Below are positions 1 to 14,530 of a stretch of 64,000 nucleotides of DNA, piece by piece. The notes below the pieces were generated by a model. The model did no database searches and was not told where the DNA came from. It worked only from the letters and a program-made list of their open reading frames with translations. The stretch's first letter is position 1, and every line of letters begins with the position of its first letter. The stretch is from Corylus avellana (lineage: Eukaryota; Streptophyta; Magnoliopsida; Fagales; Betulaceae): contig NC_081546.1 of assembly GCF_901000735.1 (NCBI RefSeq), forward strand, positions 14,027,629 to 14,091,628. Direction: 5' to 3'. Both the position numbers and the translations under genes were made by a program.

Positions 1-420
1 TTCTATCAAAAATTTGAGAAATCTTCTCTAAAACGTTAGATACTCTCTAGGTTTTGAAGGAAAATCATGAAGAAACTCAACTCTGAGTAATCTTATTGAA
101 CAAAACTCAATCATCAACAACTGTCTTCTAGTTAGGGTCTATAAAGTATGTATTTATAAGCTCTCAAACCCTAAACCTAATAAAAGTAAGAAATTAAATC
201 GAATTGAAACCCTACGGCGCCCGTCCGGACGAAACTTAAGCCCATTCGGACAGCCATAGATATAAAACATAAAAACACGAAAATAACATAGGTGTTCGGA
301 TGGTATCCGGATGAGTACTTCATATGAGGGTCTCGGGTTTAGGCCTGTCCGGACGGGTTGCAGACGAGGCTTGCCAATCTACATCAACTTGGCTCTGTAA
401 CACACAAAATTTTACCTTTT
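1..420 (-). repeat. LTR-like retrotransposon remnant
   Basis: No gene. Positions 85-170 (CTGAGTAATCTTATT..., then a TATTTATA stretch) resemble the solo LTR at 27087-27402, suggesting a related LTR. The TATA-like box reads correctly on the minus strand. Several CCGGACG-type GC-rich words follow at 220-350. The left end is cut by the window. Confidence 0.4.
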
Positions 421-1081
421 TTTAGACAGTTAAATGTAACAAATCAGGATTCAAATTTTAAAATCTGAAAATCTTATATTTTAAAAAATCAAATGAGATT
501 TGAATCATTTTTCCTTACCGAGTAACATCCTCTCATCATTTAAAGTTAGAATATTAGACCAACTTAATTGACAAAGCACAGACTTTTTTATTAAGATTAG
601 CATGAAGCATCCAAATAATTCAAAGCCCTAGTGCTAGCAATCATCAATTATTAAGTTTCTTTCTTATCTGCTTAGATATGATCATATGAGTTGACTATAT
701 ATGCAAAAAATAATTTCGAAAGCGCTGTAGTAGTAGGAGTTATTCAAAGCGTTGTTGGAACGTGGAACAATATCTCCGGACATGAGTTATTAATTTTTTT
801 CATAATAATTAATAAATTGTTATGAGATCTAAGGAGAACAAAAAAAATTTGTAGTGGTAGTTTAGTGAAGTGTACTTTTCCTAAAAATAAGAGAGGGCTC
901 TCGTTTGGTTCGCGAAATGTGTATTTCGTTAGAAAAATAAATAGTTATTATTGTGAATAAAGGAGAGTAGAATGAAATAATTATTCATATTCCTTAGTTT
1001 GGTAGCATCACACATGCTCTAACTAGAATAAAATCAAAATTACTAAAAATTAACCCCATATATATTTTTTTTTCAACTCAT

Positions 1082-1117
<36 letters not shown>

Positions 1118-2020
1118 AGAAAACAAGGTGCGCCCACCCCCGGCCTCTTCTGTGGGTGGGGGTGGTTGGCCACCCACTTTATTTATTTATTTATTTTTTT
1201 CAAGTTTAAAATAAAATAAAAAATAATATGGGTGTTTTTAGAAAATATATTTCATTCATGAAGGAATAACTATGCTGGGAATAAGTTTACAAACCAATAC
1301 CCAAATGACACTCACAAAAATAGAAAGAACAAAAGACAAGATGAAAATAATACTTTAATATTGAAGAGAAATATCAAGCTCCCACTTGCTTCTTGCTTGA
1401 TAATTGCTTACTTAATCTAAAGAACATAATATCCTTATATAAGGATTTCTTACATGTGAACACATACATTACTAACTTACAAAAGTCAATAAAAGCAACT
1501 CATTAAGTTGCTACATATTAAAGCCTAAAATAGATGCGTCTAACTTACTTAATAAAAGTTAATAAAACTTGCTCTAACAATTATAGCACTTAATACTATG
1601 GTTACAAAATCCACAAAGGGGGCTAGCACTCAAGAGCTAAAACTAAAAATCATAAAGTCTAATAAGGTTGTCGCCTAACAAATATTCTTTTGACTTCTAA
1701 GGCATGCATAATTTACTAAGCTAATTAAAGTAAAAGTAAGTTGCGCCGAAATGTTAGAATTAATTAGAAGGAAACGTGAACAACCTTTTTGCATGCTTTC
1801 TTTGACTTTGCATTTTTATTTGCACTTCCAACAAACTATTCCTCTAAGTAAGGGATCATATATTCTAACTGGAATAACTACTTTTACGAATAGGCCTTTA
1901 CGTACCAAACAAATGACTTGCTATTCTTAAGTCATTCCATTCCAGTAGTCTATTATGCAAACCAAATGGCATCTTCCGATTTTTCATTGCATTTGCAATT
2001 ATCCTATAAACTATAAAACT
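421..2020. other. Non-coding, AT-rich upstream region
   Basis: No supportable gene. It holds a long poly(A) run at 1086-1114, followed by a degenerate copy (about 1120-1185) of the GC-rich GGGGTGGCC-type repeat also seen at about 14380 and 61080. The rest is AT-rich, transposon-like sequence without a recognisable coding domain. Confidence 0.5.
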
Positions 2021-2506
2021 CTCAATGTCAAGTCGTCATCTTTAAAAAAACTTTGCAATGTCACCGCTAGAAATAATGCTACATTTACTCTCACTTCTCT
2101 ACACTCATTTCTATATATTTGTAAGTGGCTTTTAAAATCACAATTTGATTAAAATCTAATAAAGATGCATCTCATATCCAATTATGATTTAAAAGCCACC
2201 TTAAGTGTAGAATAGTGAGAATAAATGTAGCATTATTCAAAAATAAATGGTTTCGGTTTAGGTCTCAATATCAAGTCGTCATCTTTAAAAAACACTTTGC
2301 AATGTCACCGCTAGAAATAATGTTACATTTACTCTCACTTCTCTACACCTATTTCTATAATTCTGTAAGTGGCTTTTAAAATCACAATTGGATTAAAATC
2401 CAATAAAAATGCATCTCATATCCAATTATGATTTAAAAGCCACCTTAAGTGTAGAAAAGTGAGAATAAATGTAGCATTATTAAAAAATAAATGGTTTCAG
2501 TTTAGG
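2021..2506. repeat. Fold-back MITE in a 243-bp tandem duplication
   Basis: Two head-to-tail copies (2021-2263 and 2264-2506) share the start CTCAATRTCAAGTCGTCATC. Each carries an inverted repeat: TAATGCTACATTTACTCTCA at the left and its near-complement ending in ATGTAGCATTA at the right, with an inner stem around GGCTTTTAAAATCA. This is the structure of a non-autonomous fold-back element. It sits immediately upstream of the copy 1 promoter. Confidence 0.8.
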
Positions 2507-2560
2507 TCTTTGACATTTTCTTTGATTACGGCATCTAGGAGACCCATGATAACTCTTGAC

Positions 2561-2570
2561 ATATATATAA
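2561..2570 (+). promoter_or_regulatory. Probable TATA box of TR-like copy 1
   Basis: ATATATATAA lies 43-52 bases upstream of the copy 1 start codon. It differs in context from the TATATAA box shared by the TRb-type genes. The spacing implies a very short 5' leader. This is a motif call only. Confidence 0.45.
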
Positions 2571-2612
2571 CTGGCACACCACGAATATTGCAGGAGTTTT
2601 CAAGAGAGAGAG

Positions 2613-4767
<2,155 letters not shown>

Positions 4768-6560
4768 CCATACCATGTATATGGTTCAAAATTAGAGTAA
4801 ACAAATGCCATTTTCTCTAGTTTGAGTATTGCGTAAGGCATCATTTGCTTGATCTCTTTGTGTGTACCCTTGAATGAATTTCTTATAAATGTTAGTAGCT
4901 TTGTAGACTCGTTCAATGCACGGACGAGGTTTTTATGTGTAAACAAAGTTAGTAACTTACACGTACTATATATCTTTTGGACACAAATTTCTTTTAAATT
5001 GGTTTGAAGAAAATTTTCTTTCAACCTAATCTATCAAGTGTTTGGAGAAAATTTCAGTTCTTATTTTTTTTTATTTCCCAAGCACGTACTATATATATAT
5101 TTTGTGTACATACGTCAATACAACCTACATATTTTTATTTATACTTTTACCAATTATCTGTCTAAGAAAAACAAATTAATAAACAATAACAAAGTTTTAT
5201 GCACGGTGATAATTAATATTAAGCCATATATTGCTTAAATTGTTTGTATATTGCAATAGTAAGCAATATATAATTCTTGGAAATTGACTTGGACGAAGTG
5301 ATTTGATTTGAATACCTCAACTCTCTTGAAGAGAGGTAGTCAAGTAACTTGAATTTTTAGTTCTCAGTTTGTAAAAATACAATCCTGAACTCGTTCTCTC
5401 ATCTCTTCCCAACCCGCCAAATACTTTATCTTTATAGAAATTAATCTAATAAAGTGGCATGTGTCTTATATCTATTAAAAAAATATGTGAGAAACACATG
5501 TTATTAAAAAAAATATGTATTTTTTACATGGTAAGAGATACATGTCACTTTATTAGATTAATTTGTACAAATTAACTGTAACAAATTTTTATCCCCACTT
5601 CTGCCAGCTTATTATCCCCCTCGTCTCCACCATTCTGACTTCTAAGTGTCACCGCAAGCATGGCCAACCAAACAAGAGAGAACTGAGAGCCAAGGAGAAA
5701 GAGAACAGAGAAAACCCGAATGTTGAAAAGGCCTAGGGGACCCAACTAAGGGCTCTTCTACCCGAAAGAAGCCTTAGCCCCAGCCTCGGCCCAATTCTTC
5801 CCAAGCAGCATAAATATGCACATGATACACTTGAACCTCCATCTTGCATATGCCCATAACGGTAACAATTTGATAAAGAATAATATCAGCCTATTTATTG
5901 ACTTGTTTATCTAACACTTAAGAGGTGGTTGGGTGTTCATTTCAAGGGTTTAAAAGTGCGTTTAATATTCAAAAAATTCATTTAATGAAAAAAGTACCCG
6001 TTTGGTAAAAGAAATTGAAAGCGCTTTTAAAGATCCAAAAAGGTCAAAAATGACCAAAACACACCGACATCAAATATTTGACGTGTGTTGGCACTGTATC
6101 AACAGAGATAAAAATACCAATTTTTTTTTTTTTAATCTAAAATCTAACTAGAGAAAAACCGGTGTGAATGTTTGATTCTTTTGGTATTAACGTTGAATTA
6201 TGGATATTCAGATTCTTACCAAATGGATAGAGGAAAACATATATGCGTGGACAGGAAGTGGTTGCCATTTGCCAAGTTTTACATTGTTGGGTTGCTTTCA
6301 TTTCAAATTCAAATTTCAATATTTTTATTTTTTACAGGACATTAATTATTTTTTATTACTATTTAAATATAAATTTACTATAAAATAAATATCTTTTACT
6401 TTTTTATATCAAATATTTTTACTTTTTTGTTTTCACATCAATTAAATCTTACTATAATTTCAAGCTACTAAACAAACAAAGTCTAATGCCAAACAGCCCC
6501 TTTAGTTTTACGTAAGCATTACGTAGCCACTTATGTTCTGCCGGCCAACAACGTTATATA
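4768..6560. other. Intergenic spacer of unit A
   Basis: No gene. By eye this spacer is homologous to the spacers at 22605-24108 and 28782-30326, which likewise join a TRa-type gene to a TRb-type gene. It ends with the copy 2 promoter sequence ACGTTATATA, where the 8.7 kb element begins. Confidence 0.7.
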
Positions 6561-6579
6561 CTACAAAAAAACCAGGTTC

Positions 6580-7040
6580 TGCTGGCGCCCAAAAAACGCC
6601 GTGAAAGAGGAAAAAAACACCGGGAATTGTATTCCCGGTGTTTGGTCTTAACGCCGGCTTAAACAACGTCGGCAAAGTTGTTTTCCGGCGTTTTGGACGA
6701 CCGCCGATGAAGAGAATATAAAGGCCGGCGTTTACAGAAAACGCCGGAGAAGGATTATGTGCCGGCGTGATCTGTCGACGCCGGCTCATCCTCCTCTACC
6801 GGCGTTTTCTGTACACGCCGGAGAAGGAAGTTGTGCCGGCGTCTTTTGCAAACGCCGGCACAACTTCCTTCTCCAGCGTTTACAGAAGACGCCGGCGGAG
6901 GAGGATGCACCGGCGTCTTCCGCAAACTCCGGCTTTTGATCCTTCTCCAACGTTTGCAGAAGACGCTGGCACATCCTCCTCTGCCGGCATCTTCTGTAAA
7001 CGTCGGAGAAGGATCAAAAACCTCCTCTGCCTGCGTTGTC
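6580..7040. repeat. Subterminal GCCGGCGT repeat array
   Basis: More than a dozen imperfect copies of GCCGGCGT or ACGCCGGC in alternating orientation, with linkers such as TTTTCTGTACACGCCGGAGA. In En/Spm-type elements subterminal motifs of this kind bind the element's own DNA-binding protein. The overlapping open frames on both strands are by-products of the repeat. Confidence 0.75.
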
Positions 7041-10000
7041 TGTGATTCCCTGCAATGTGCAATATAAGCACCGAGGCAGGAAACTCAAAGATCGTGCCAA
7101 TAACATCCATTCTGAGCTGTTCCAAATCAATTTAATAAAAGAAAAAAAAAATCTTAACAGCTTTCTCCATTCAAAATGCGATTATAAGTAGTTTCGGCAG
7201 ACACTACTAGGCTTCCTCGTAAATGTTCCTAAAACAGTTTCGGCAGCAAATTCACAACACAATCACGTTGAAATTTGAATGCAATTATTTACTAATAAGC
7301 ATCTCATAACAAACATTCCCCAAATGCACAGAAACTTGCACACAATTAAAATATACGCAGAATCTGCATTAGAAGTTAAATAAATAAGTCAACCAACTTG
7401 ATAAAAGTAAAATATAAAAATATATTTAAGATTCTACGGCCCAACCACAAACCATGGAAGTGGAAACGTATTACATACAAAGTCAAGTTTTTCCACAGAA
7501 TTTTCTTCAACAATTGCTCCTCTGTTTTGGGATGTCTTGCATGCTTGAGTTCATTTCTATTGCAGCAGATGTTGTAGACAGCAGACCCCAAAGCCAAACG
7601 ACAAAGCACATCTGTTTGCTTTACAGGTTTTATTACCCCATTCACTACATCCCATTTGCAAAACCTCCTCCCATATTATAAGAGAATTAGCTATTCTGCA
7701 TCTAAACAAACAAAACCTCTAATTTTTCTTCATTTTCTTTCCGAGCTTCTATTACACTGGCAAAGTGCAAGGCTATGAGGTGAGTTGATATGTGGCGTAG
7801 CCACATATGTGGATGCAAAAGCAATGTACAGATTGCCTCCCAGATTTCCTTGAAATAATGCAACAGAAAACAAAATTAAAAAACATAACAGAGGAAATCA
7901 AAACCAATGCAATCTAAAGTAATGGGAGAAAACCCTTCAATTATCATGTCCCCACACACTCATCATGCAATCTTATGGACCTATTGAGAATAATATTGAT
8001 CTAGGTCATGGCCTATTAGAATTATAAAAAAAATTTAACATATCAAGACTTACAACCATAATGACTCAAGCTAGATCTATAACGTTAGAAAAATGATTCC
8101 CCTCTATCTTTTCAAAAACTCCAGACCTTTTCATTACAAAATTAAAATAAGATTATAAAAAATAACAAAAATAAAGTAAAATAAGTTTATACAAGCCGTA
8201 CTTAATTTCACTCATTTAACACCACGCTGGGGAGCCTAAAGTCAAAGCAATGAGATAATGTTACGCCTAGCTCACAAAACTTTATACATCTAGTATTGGT
8301 TTATAATAAAAACTCAAAACATACTCACAATGATCATACTTGCCATTTTTGTTTATAAGTATGATCCTATTTGAATTTTTCTCACTACACGGAGAATAAG
8401 TGATGTAATCAGATGCACTTGTAAAGTTGTTCTGAGTAAGCATACAAATCTAACATGCTTAGATATATTTGACATAAGTCGTAATGCTTAAAACATGGTT
8501 AATTGTCAACTTCCTTTCTGAACCAACAAGTTTTTAAATAATGAGCATTTTAATGGAGATCAATATCATTTAAAGAAGACCACAAAGGAACAAGGAACAG
8601 ACTAATGTCTCCAGTGAAGATGCTCTATTATAAACTGCTGCACCAGCACGTCTTTTTGTCCGTGTTTTAGCTGAACCGATATTCTTTCCCCAACGAAGAA
8701 CATTTCTGCAGTTAGATGCATAAAGGTGGAACGTTACAATAGCAATTTATAGACACAAAGAATATGCCTACATAGTTTTAGGAATGAATTCATACAAATT
8801 TTAAAAACAAATCTCTTCTTTTAAAAACTTATATATAGTGCAGAACATATAGAAATGTTCTTATGGCAGAACAAATATGATTTTGCTGGTGATGGGATTC
8901 ACTATTCATGCAAGCCTCCCCAACTTTTTTCACACCATATGCTGCTTGTGCTGCTATTTTTGTTTTATTGATATGAGATCTGAGTTGGACACACCATTCA
9001 TGTCCAATATATAGCCCCTCAAAGACATTCTTCCAACTAATCTGTCAAACTTTGTACTTTTATTATCCCAAAAGACACCAATAGACAAATAAATTTTTTT
9101 TTTTTGATAAGTAATGACCAATAGACAAATTATGAAGTCTTTGTATTTAGTAACATATTTTCCATTGAATTTTAAATAGGTATCATGACTTGATTCGCAA
9201 TCTGAATATTACACACGACTCACTTGAAGCTAGTATTAAATCCATTATAACTTCCGAGTAAGCTATAAAATCCGTATCAATTGCTTTTCAAGAACTCAAC
9301 CTTTGTAGCAAACCCATTGAGCTTAAAAAGCCTTGTCACTTATTAGCACCTAGGCCATGCTGGACTATGTAAATTTCATACTCTCAGAAAGTACACTTCA
9401 ACAGATCGTATCACTAGGAAGATATATTCCTACAGCTAGAATATCTCAATGGTTAAGGAATATCTACTTGGTTATGTAAGCAAATTATAGTGTTGGTATA
9501 TGCATGTGCACAAGATCATCCTCCTTTTAGAAGAACTCCATCTACTTCTCACTGGGAATGACTCTTGTAGTAGCTTCCGGTTGATGATATATTTACTATC
9601 CATGTCCCTATAAGCCACAAGATACTTCAACATAACATGATCATCCTAATTCTATCTAGTAAACCAAGTTCCCAGGTTGTCCACTCATTTTCATCTTCCA
9701 TAGGCGAGCCCAAGTCCTCCTTTGATCAATTCCTTGACCTCAACAAAAATACCCTTCTTCCTACCACCCACCTACCAAAGATTCTATGTTTCACCTATTC
9801 TTGTCCTTGAACATTCCCAAAAACTTTGGGGTGAACTGATATTGGCAATGTCCAAGTGAAATGATCCACCAAACTTTACCTCACCTATTTAACCCTGCAT
9901 CCCCAAAGCATATTTTCAACCTCAATCAGCTATTCTCATTCAAATGGAATGGCCTTGAACACCCCGAGATGTTTGATTATTTAAATTGAGAATGGCAGGC

Positions 10001-10800
10001 TCATTACTTGAGGTAGAGATCCATGTTAGATTATTGTTATATGCTTCCAGACCTCTACACAGAGAACAAAGGCATACAAAAGAAAATTGCATTTCATATC
10101 TTTACAAGATGAAGGTTTCACAGAGACAAAATTATAAAAATTTATGGAGACCATAAAATCCTCTAGTACCTTTCTTCCTCTGATAAGTAGTTCTCATTAA
10201 GAAGTTTCTGAAGCAATGCATCCTGAAATGCAACAAATGCAAATGTTTTTTTTTTTTTGTTTTCTTATCCATTTTCATAAACCCAACAAAGCAAAAGCGG
10301 AACGTAATTAAAAAGAAAATCACACAATTAACAACAGCCCACCGCAATGATTCTGGACTGACGAAACAGTCTCACACTAATAAACAAAAAATAAAATCCA
10401 CATGCTAGCTTGAAAATCAATAGCAGAAAACAGAAAGGACAAGAACACTATCACTTTCATTTCCCCAACATGTCTATGGCGAGTAAGTCCATTTCTACAA
10501 TTCTAGATATTTAGTAATTTATTGAGTATCCTGATACAAAAATAAATTTCCAGTTGATTCCTTCATAGAAGAGAAACACACTTTTGTTTCATAAATCTTC
10601 ACTAGCATTTAATTTATTGTATTAGTCAACTTACATATTTTCATCTGTCTTATTTTATCTACTACTATAAATGAATTACATTCTACCATATTGACGAGAG
10701 AAAGAAAAAGCAAGAAGCATATGTTTGACAGGAATTACAACTAAAGAAGTGAAAGGTCCTCCCAAATCAGAATTATCCACCTCATGGTGCAATATTGCAA
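7041..10800. other. Interior of the CACTA-like element, unassigned
   Basis: No gene I can name. Minus-strand exon-like stretches occur at about 7455-7645 and 8620-8710 (the latter rich in Lys/Arg), possibly further pieces of a captured gene, but I do not recognise them. The remainder is AT-rich non-coding DNA. Confidence 0.35.
9077..9130 (-). mobile_element. Very short LINE-type insertion with 14-bp target duplication
   Basis: The 14-mer ACCAATAGACAAAT occurs at 9077-9090 and 9117-9130. Between them lie 26 bases which on the minus strand read CATTACTTATC followed by a poly(A) run. This is the 3' end of a plant LINE or SINE, almost wholly 5'-truncated. Confidence 0.75.
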
Positions 10801-11086
10801 TTAAGAGATTATTACCTCTGCAGCAGCACTCAACAGTGGCTGTGTCTCTTCCGAATACCAAGATAATGTGTCCTCAAGAATGTAATCAAGTGAACGTGAG
10901 CTTACACACCCAAAGAGCTTCTTTATAGTTGCACCAGTCATGGAACAAACCCTACTATCTTCATCATTGGCTAAGCAAACCACCAACTGCACAAATAATG
11001 TCTCTAATTGCTCATCCACATTTTTACTTGGAAAGTTGACAATGATTACATGAAGCATTTCAAGGACAGTTTCTCTTCCAGTTGAC
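10801..11086 (-). pseudogene. UTP20-like gene fragment (captured exon)
   Basis: The minus strand encodes about 90 residues including STGRETVLEML, VDEQLETLF, VVCLANDEDS and SMTGATIKKL. I recognise these as similar to a HEAT-like stretch of UTP20, the small-subunit processome component 20 acting in nucleolar 18S rRNA maturation. The full protein exceeds 2000 aa, so this is at most one or two exons. It lies inside the CACTA-like element and looks like transposon gene capture. The family call is from memory of conserved words; no start codon or full gene is present. Confidence 0.6.
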
Positions 11087-12565
11087 TGCTCATATTTGCA
11101 AGAGTAGTTAAGTCATTTCCGAACATATAAGAGGGAAAATTAAAAGAGTTTTTTTTAAAAAAGGGCAAAATACCTTTTATGGTCAAAGATAAATAAATAA
11201 ATTAAATGGTTTGGATCTGTATATAATACAACTTAGTGGGTATTTAAAGGGAGGCGAATCTATATATGAATTTAAGGAAATATCCGAGAAGATATCGGGG
11301 AAATAAAAGGAAACTACTTGAAAATAACAAAGTCTTTAGCAATATTTTCCTTCTCGAGTGAGGGAGAGATAAGAAGAGAGATCCATGTGGGGAGTTGCTT
11401 ACAAAAATTGGGGAGTCTGGAGTGATCCATGCGAGAGATCCAGGTGGGGAGTCTGGAGAGAACCGGTGCTGTGAATGAAGGAGATGTGAGGGTGGATTTG
11501 CGAAAATTGGGGAAATTTTGAGAAGGGCGAGTGAATTCAATTTTCACCCATTTCGGCAGCTACCGCCAAAAATTTAGGTAAATGTCTATTTTAACCTTTG
11601 TTACTATAAAATTATCCTTATATTTCAAGGGTAATTGAATAATATGTGCAATTTAATAACATCACAATAATCATTAAATATAAAAATTAAATAATAAAAT
11701 CCTTATATTTCAAGGGTAATTGAATAAATATGTGCAATTTAATAACATCACAATAATCATTAAATATGAATATTAAATAATAAAAGTGAATAATATTAAT
11801 GTTTAATCATATAATCATTAGATCATGTTCTATAAAATCGAAAATTGTACGAATTGTTAGAGATCATATGATAATACTTAGATCATGTCATCACATACTT
11901 AGGAATTATGATCATTATGACTCAAAATTATCATATTATTATATGATAATCGTTAGATCATATTATCATACTTAGGAATTAATCATATTATTATATATAT
12001 GATAATTGTTAATTAGATCATATTATCATATTTAGGAATTATGATCATTATGACTAATATTGATCATATGATCTTAGATCTTGGACAACATGATCTAATG
12101 ATTCATATGTAACTAATAATAATACTAAAATGTAATGATTATATTCGTATCATATAGTAATTATATAAATAATATAACAATGGTCTTATGAGATTCATAT
12201 GATCATACTTAAGAATTTGGATAACTATGAGTCATAATGATCATATATATACTTATCATAGATAATCTTATAAGTCATATGATATATATATATATATATG
12301 ATATTAAGAGGCATTAAAAATTTGAAGGAGAAAAAAAATATATTGAAATGATGAAGCTGTTCAATTCTTCTCGTAGTGCTTTCTCACAACGCTGGGATAT
12401 ATATATTTTATTAAAAAAATATCTTGCTGATAATACTAATTAAAAGCACGCTAAGAAAACTTAATTAAAAGACGAAAAAAAAAAGAACAGACTACAAATT
12501 TGTATATATTAATTACTTTGGCTAAAAGCTAAATAGAAAGTTAGTTAAGAGTGTCACATAATATT
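11087..12565. repeat. AT-rich repeat region inside the element
   Basis: No gene. An 85-bp unit is repeated in tandem (11616-11700 and 11701-about 11785, starting CCTTATATTTCAAGGGTAAT). From about 11870 to 12300 degenerate copies of a GATCATATTATCATACTTAGG-like word recur with many self-complementary ATCATATGAT-type words. Confidence 0.6.
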
Positions 12566-12665
12566 NNNNNNNNNNNNNNNNNNNNNNNNNNNNNNNNNNN
12601 NNNNNNNNNNNNNNNNNNNNNNNNNNNNNNNNNNNNNNNNNNNNNNNNNNNNNNNNNNNNNNNNN
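12566..12665. other. Assembly gap (100 N)
   Basis: Exactly 100 N inside the large element. This is a conventional gap size, so the true length is unknown. Confidence 0.95.
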
Positions 12666-14134
12666 TAAAATTTTGAAATTTATGTTAATTTATATCAAAA
12701 TATCGCATTAATTAATGACCTAGACATAAAACTATTCATGCATATTGAATAGTTACGACTTTGATGTGTAATCTTTTAGTGATCTTTTAGCTTCAGTTAA
12801 GATCTTTCAAAACGCTATGTTTTGTGATTGTAAGAGTTTTAATGCTCTTGATTCCTCTATTAATGAGATAAGAATGATTTTCCTTAAAAAAAAAATTAAT
12901 GCATATTGAATTAACCAAAATAAATTCAAATTTAATGTATTTTTTTTTTATATTTTAAATATTATTTTATAAGAATTATAAGGAATCTTGACAAATTAAT
13001 GTAAATATGAGAAGTTAATAAACAAAAATTTCTTTCTTTCAAATAAAATTTGAATTTTTAATTCAGGATTGATACCAAATTTTCCTTAACTATCCTTAAA
13101 TGTGCATAATAATTGCTCAACGTTTAAATAACCTAAACATAAAGTTATATTATTTGAATTTCATTAAACACTAAGTCAATAGTAATTAATGCTAAAAATT
13201 AAAAATGGTGTGTTTTGGTATTGGCTATTTAAGGATTTGTATTTAAATCACACTGAACCGTTCAATTTTGTTTTGATTAAAAAGTGAGTCGTTGATGCCG
13301 ATGCGTGATGGGATATGCACAAACTCAAAAGGCAATAATCTTATGTCCTGCATGTCCATCAAAGCACAAAGATCCAACGATTTCATTTAATCATCAACTA
13401 ATTAAAATTTGAATTTTTAATTGAAGATTTGTTACCAAATATTTCTTAACTATCCTTAAATGTGTATAATAATTGCTCAACATTTAAATAACCTAAACAT
13501 AAAATTATATTCTTGAATTGCATTAAACACATTATCTTGAAAATTACATTATCTAAAATAAATAATAATTTCATAGATAAATATTAGTTGAACCCACTCT
13601 CTTTTATTTTATTTTTTGAATTCTTTTTTCTTTTCTCTTAGTGAGAATTAATATTATGTTAAATTGTTAATGACAACAGTAGGAATTTACAAATATAATA
13701 TGTTAGTCATATAATTAATTAAATCGTATATGATATTACTAAAGAAGATCAAAGCAAGATATTGATTTGATTTAGGAGTACCGTTGATTTGTAGAGATTT
13801 TCAAATATTTAGATCATTTAGTTGAACTTAATTTTCAGGACAATGATTTGCATAGATAGATATATTAGTTGAACCCATTATCTTTTATTTTTATTTTTTT
13901 GAATTCTTCTTTTTTTTTTTCTTAATTGAGAATTAATATTATATTAAATTGTTAATCACATGCAACTGTAGGATTGTAGGAACTTACAAATATAATAGAA
14001 TAGTCATATAATTATTTAAATCATGTATGATAATTGATCGAAATTTAAGGAGAAAATCACGACCTTTAATTAATTTACGAAATTGAAACGCAACTGTACA
14101 ATATATTCTTCTCACATCATTTTCCCAAAACATT

Positions 14135-14173
<39 letters not shown>

Positions 14174-14370
14174 AATAAATAAAAAGACCATGTTTAAGCC
14201 TTTTCATGGTGGGCAAGGCTTAGGTGCCCTTGAAAACGATCGCGTTTTGGTCAATAAAAATATAATTTTTTATATTAAATATTGAAATAATTAATAATTA
14301 AAAAATAAAAATATTAAGAAGCTAAAACTATTAAAAAAATTAAAAAAAAAAAAAAATTAAAAGCAAAATC
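12666..14370. repeat. Diverged long direct repeats, AT-rich
   Basis: No gene. A block at about 13040-13170 recurs at about 13405-13530 (both contain CTTAACTATCCTTAAATGTG). A second block at about 13590-13730 recurs at about 13865-14030 (both contain TTAGTTGAACCCA). An (AT)n tract lies at about 14138-14170. Confidence 0.6.
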
Positions 14371-14379
14371 AAGGGTGGC

Positions 14380-14530
14380 CTTGGGCCAAAATAGGGTGGC
14401 CGGACCACCCCATTTTGGCCAAGCCTGGGGGTGGTCCAGCCACCCCAAGGGCTAAAAGAAAAAAAAAAAAAAAAACACAAAAAGGTTTGGTTTTGGTGTA
14501 GCCGAACCACCCCCAAGGGCCTCCGCCCAC
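14380..14530. repeat. GC-rich GGGGTGGCC inverted repeat
   Basis: Contains AGGGTGGCCGGACCACCCC followed by further GGGTGGT/CCACCCC words, flanked by A-runs. It is the same repeat family as about 1120-1185 and 61080-61130, here embedded in the CACTA-like element. The open frames over it are repeat artefacts. Confidence 0.6.

Noticed and set aside
6508..7125. Several overlapping 60-93 aa open frames on both strands
   Set aside because: They arise from the alternating GCCGGCGT repeats; the same short peptides appear in several frames and no domain is present.
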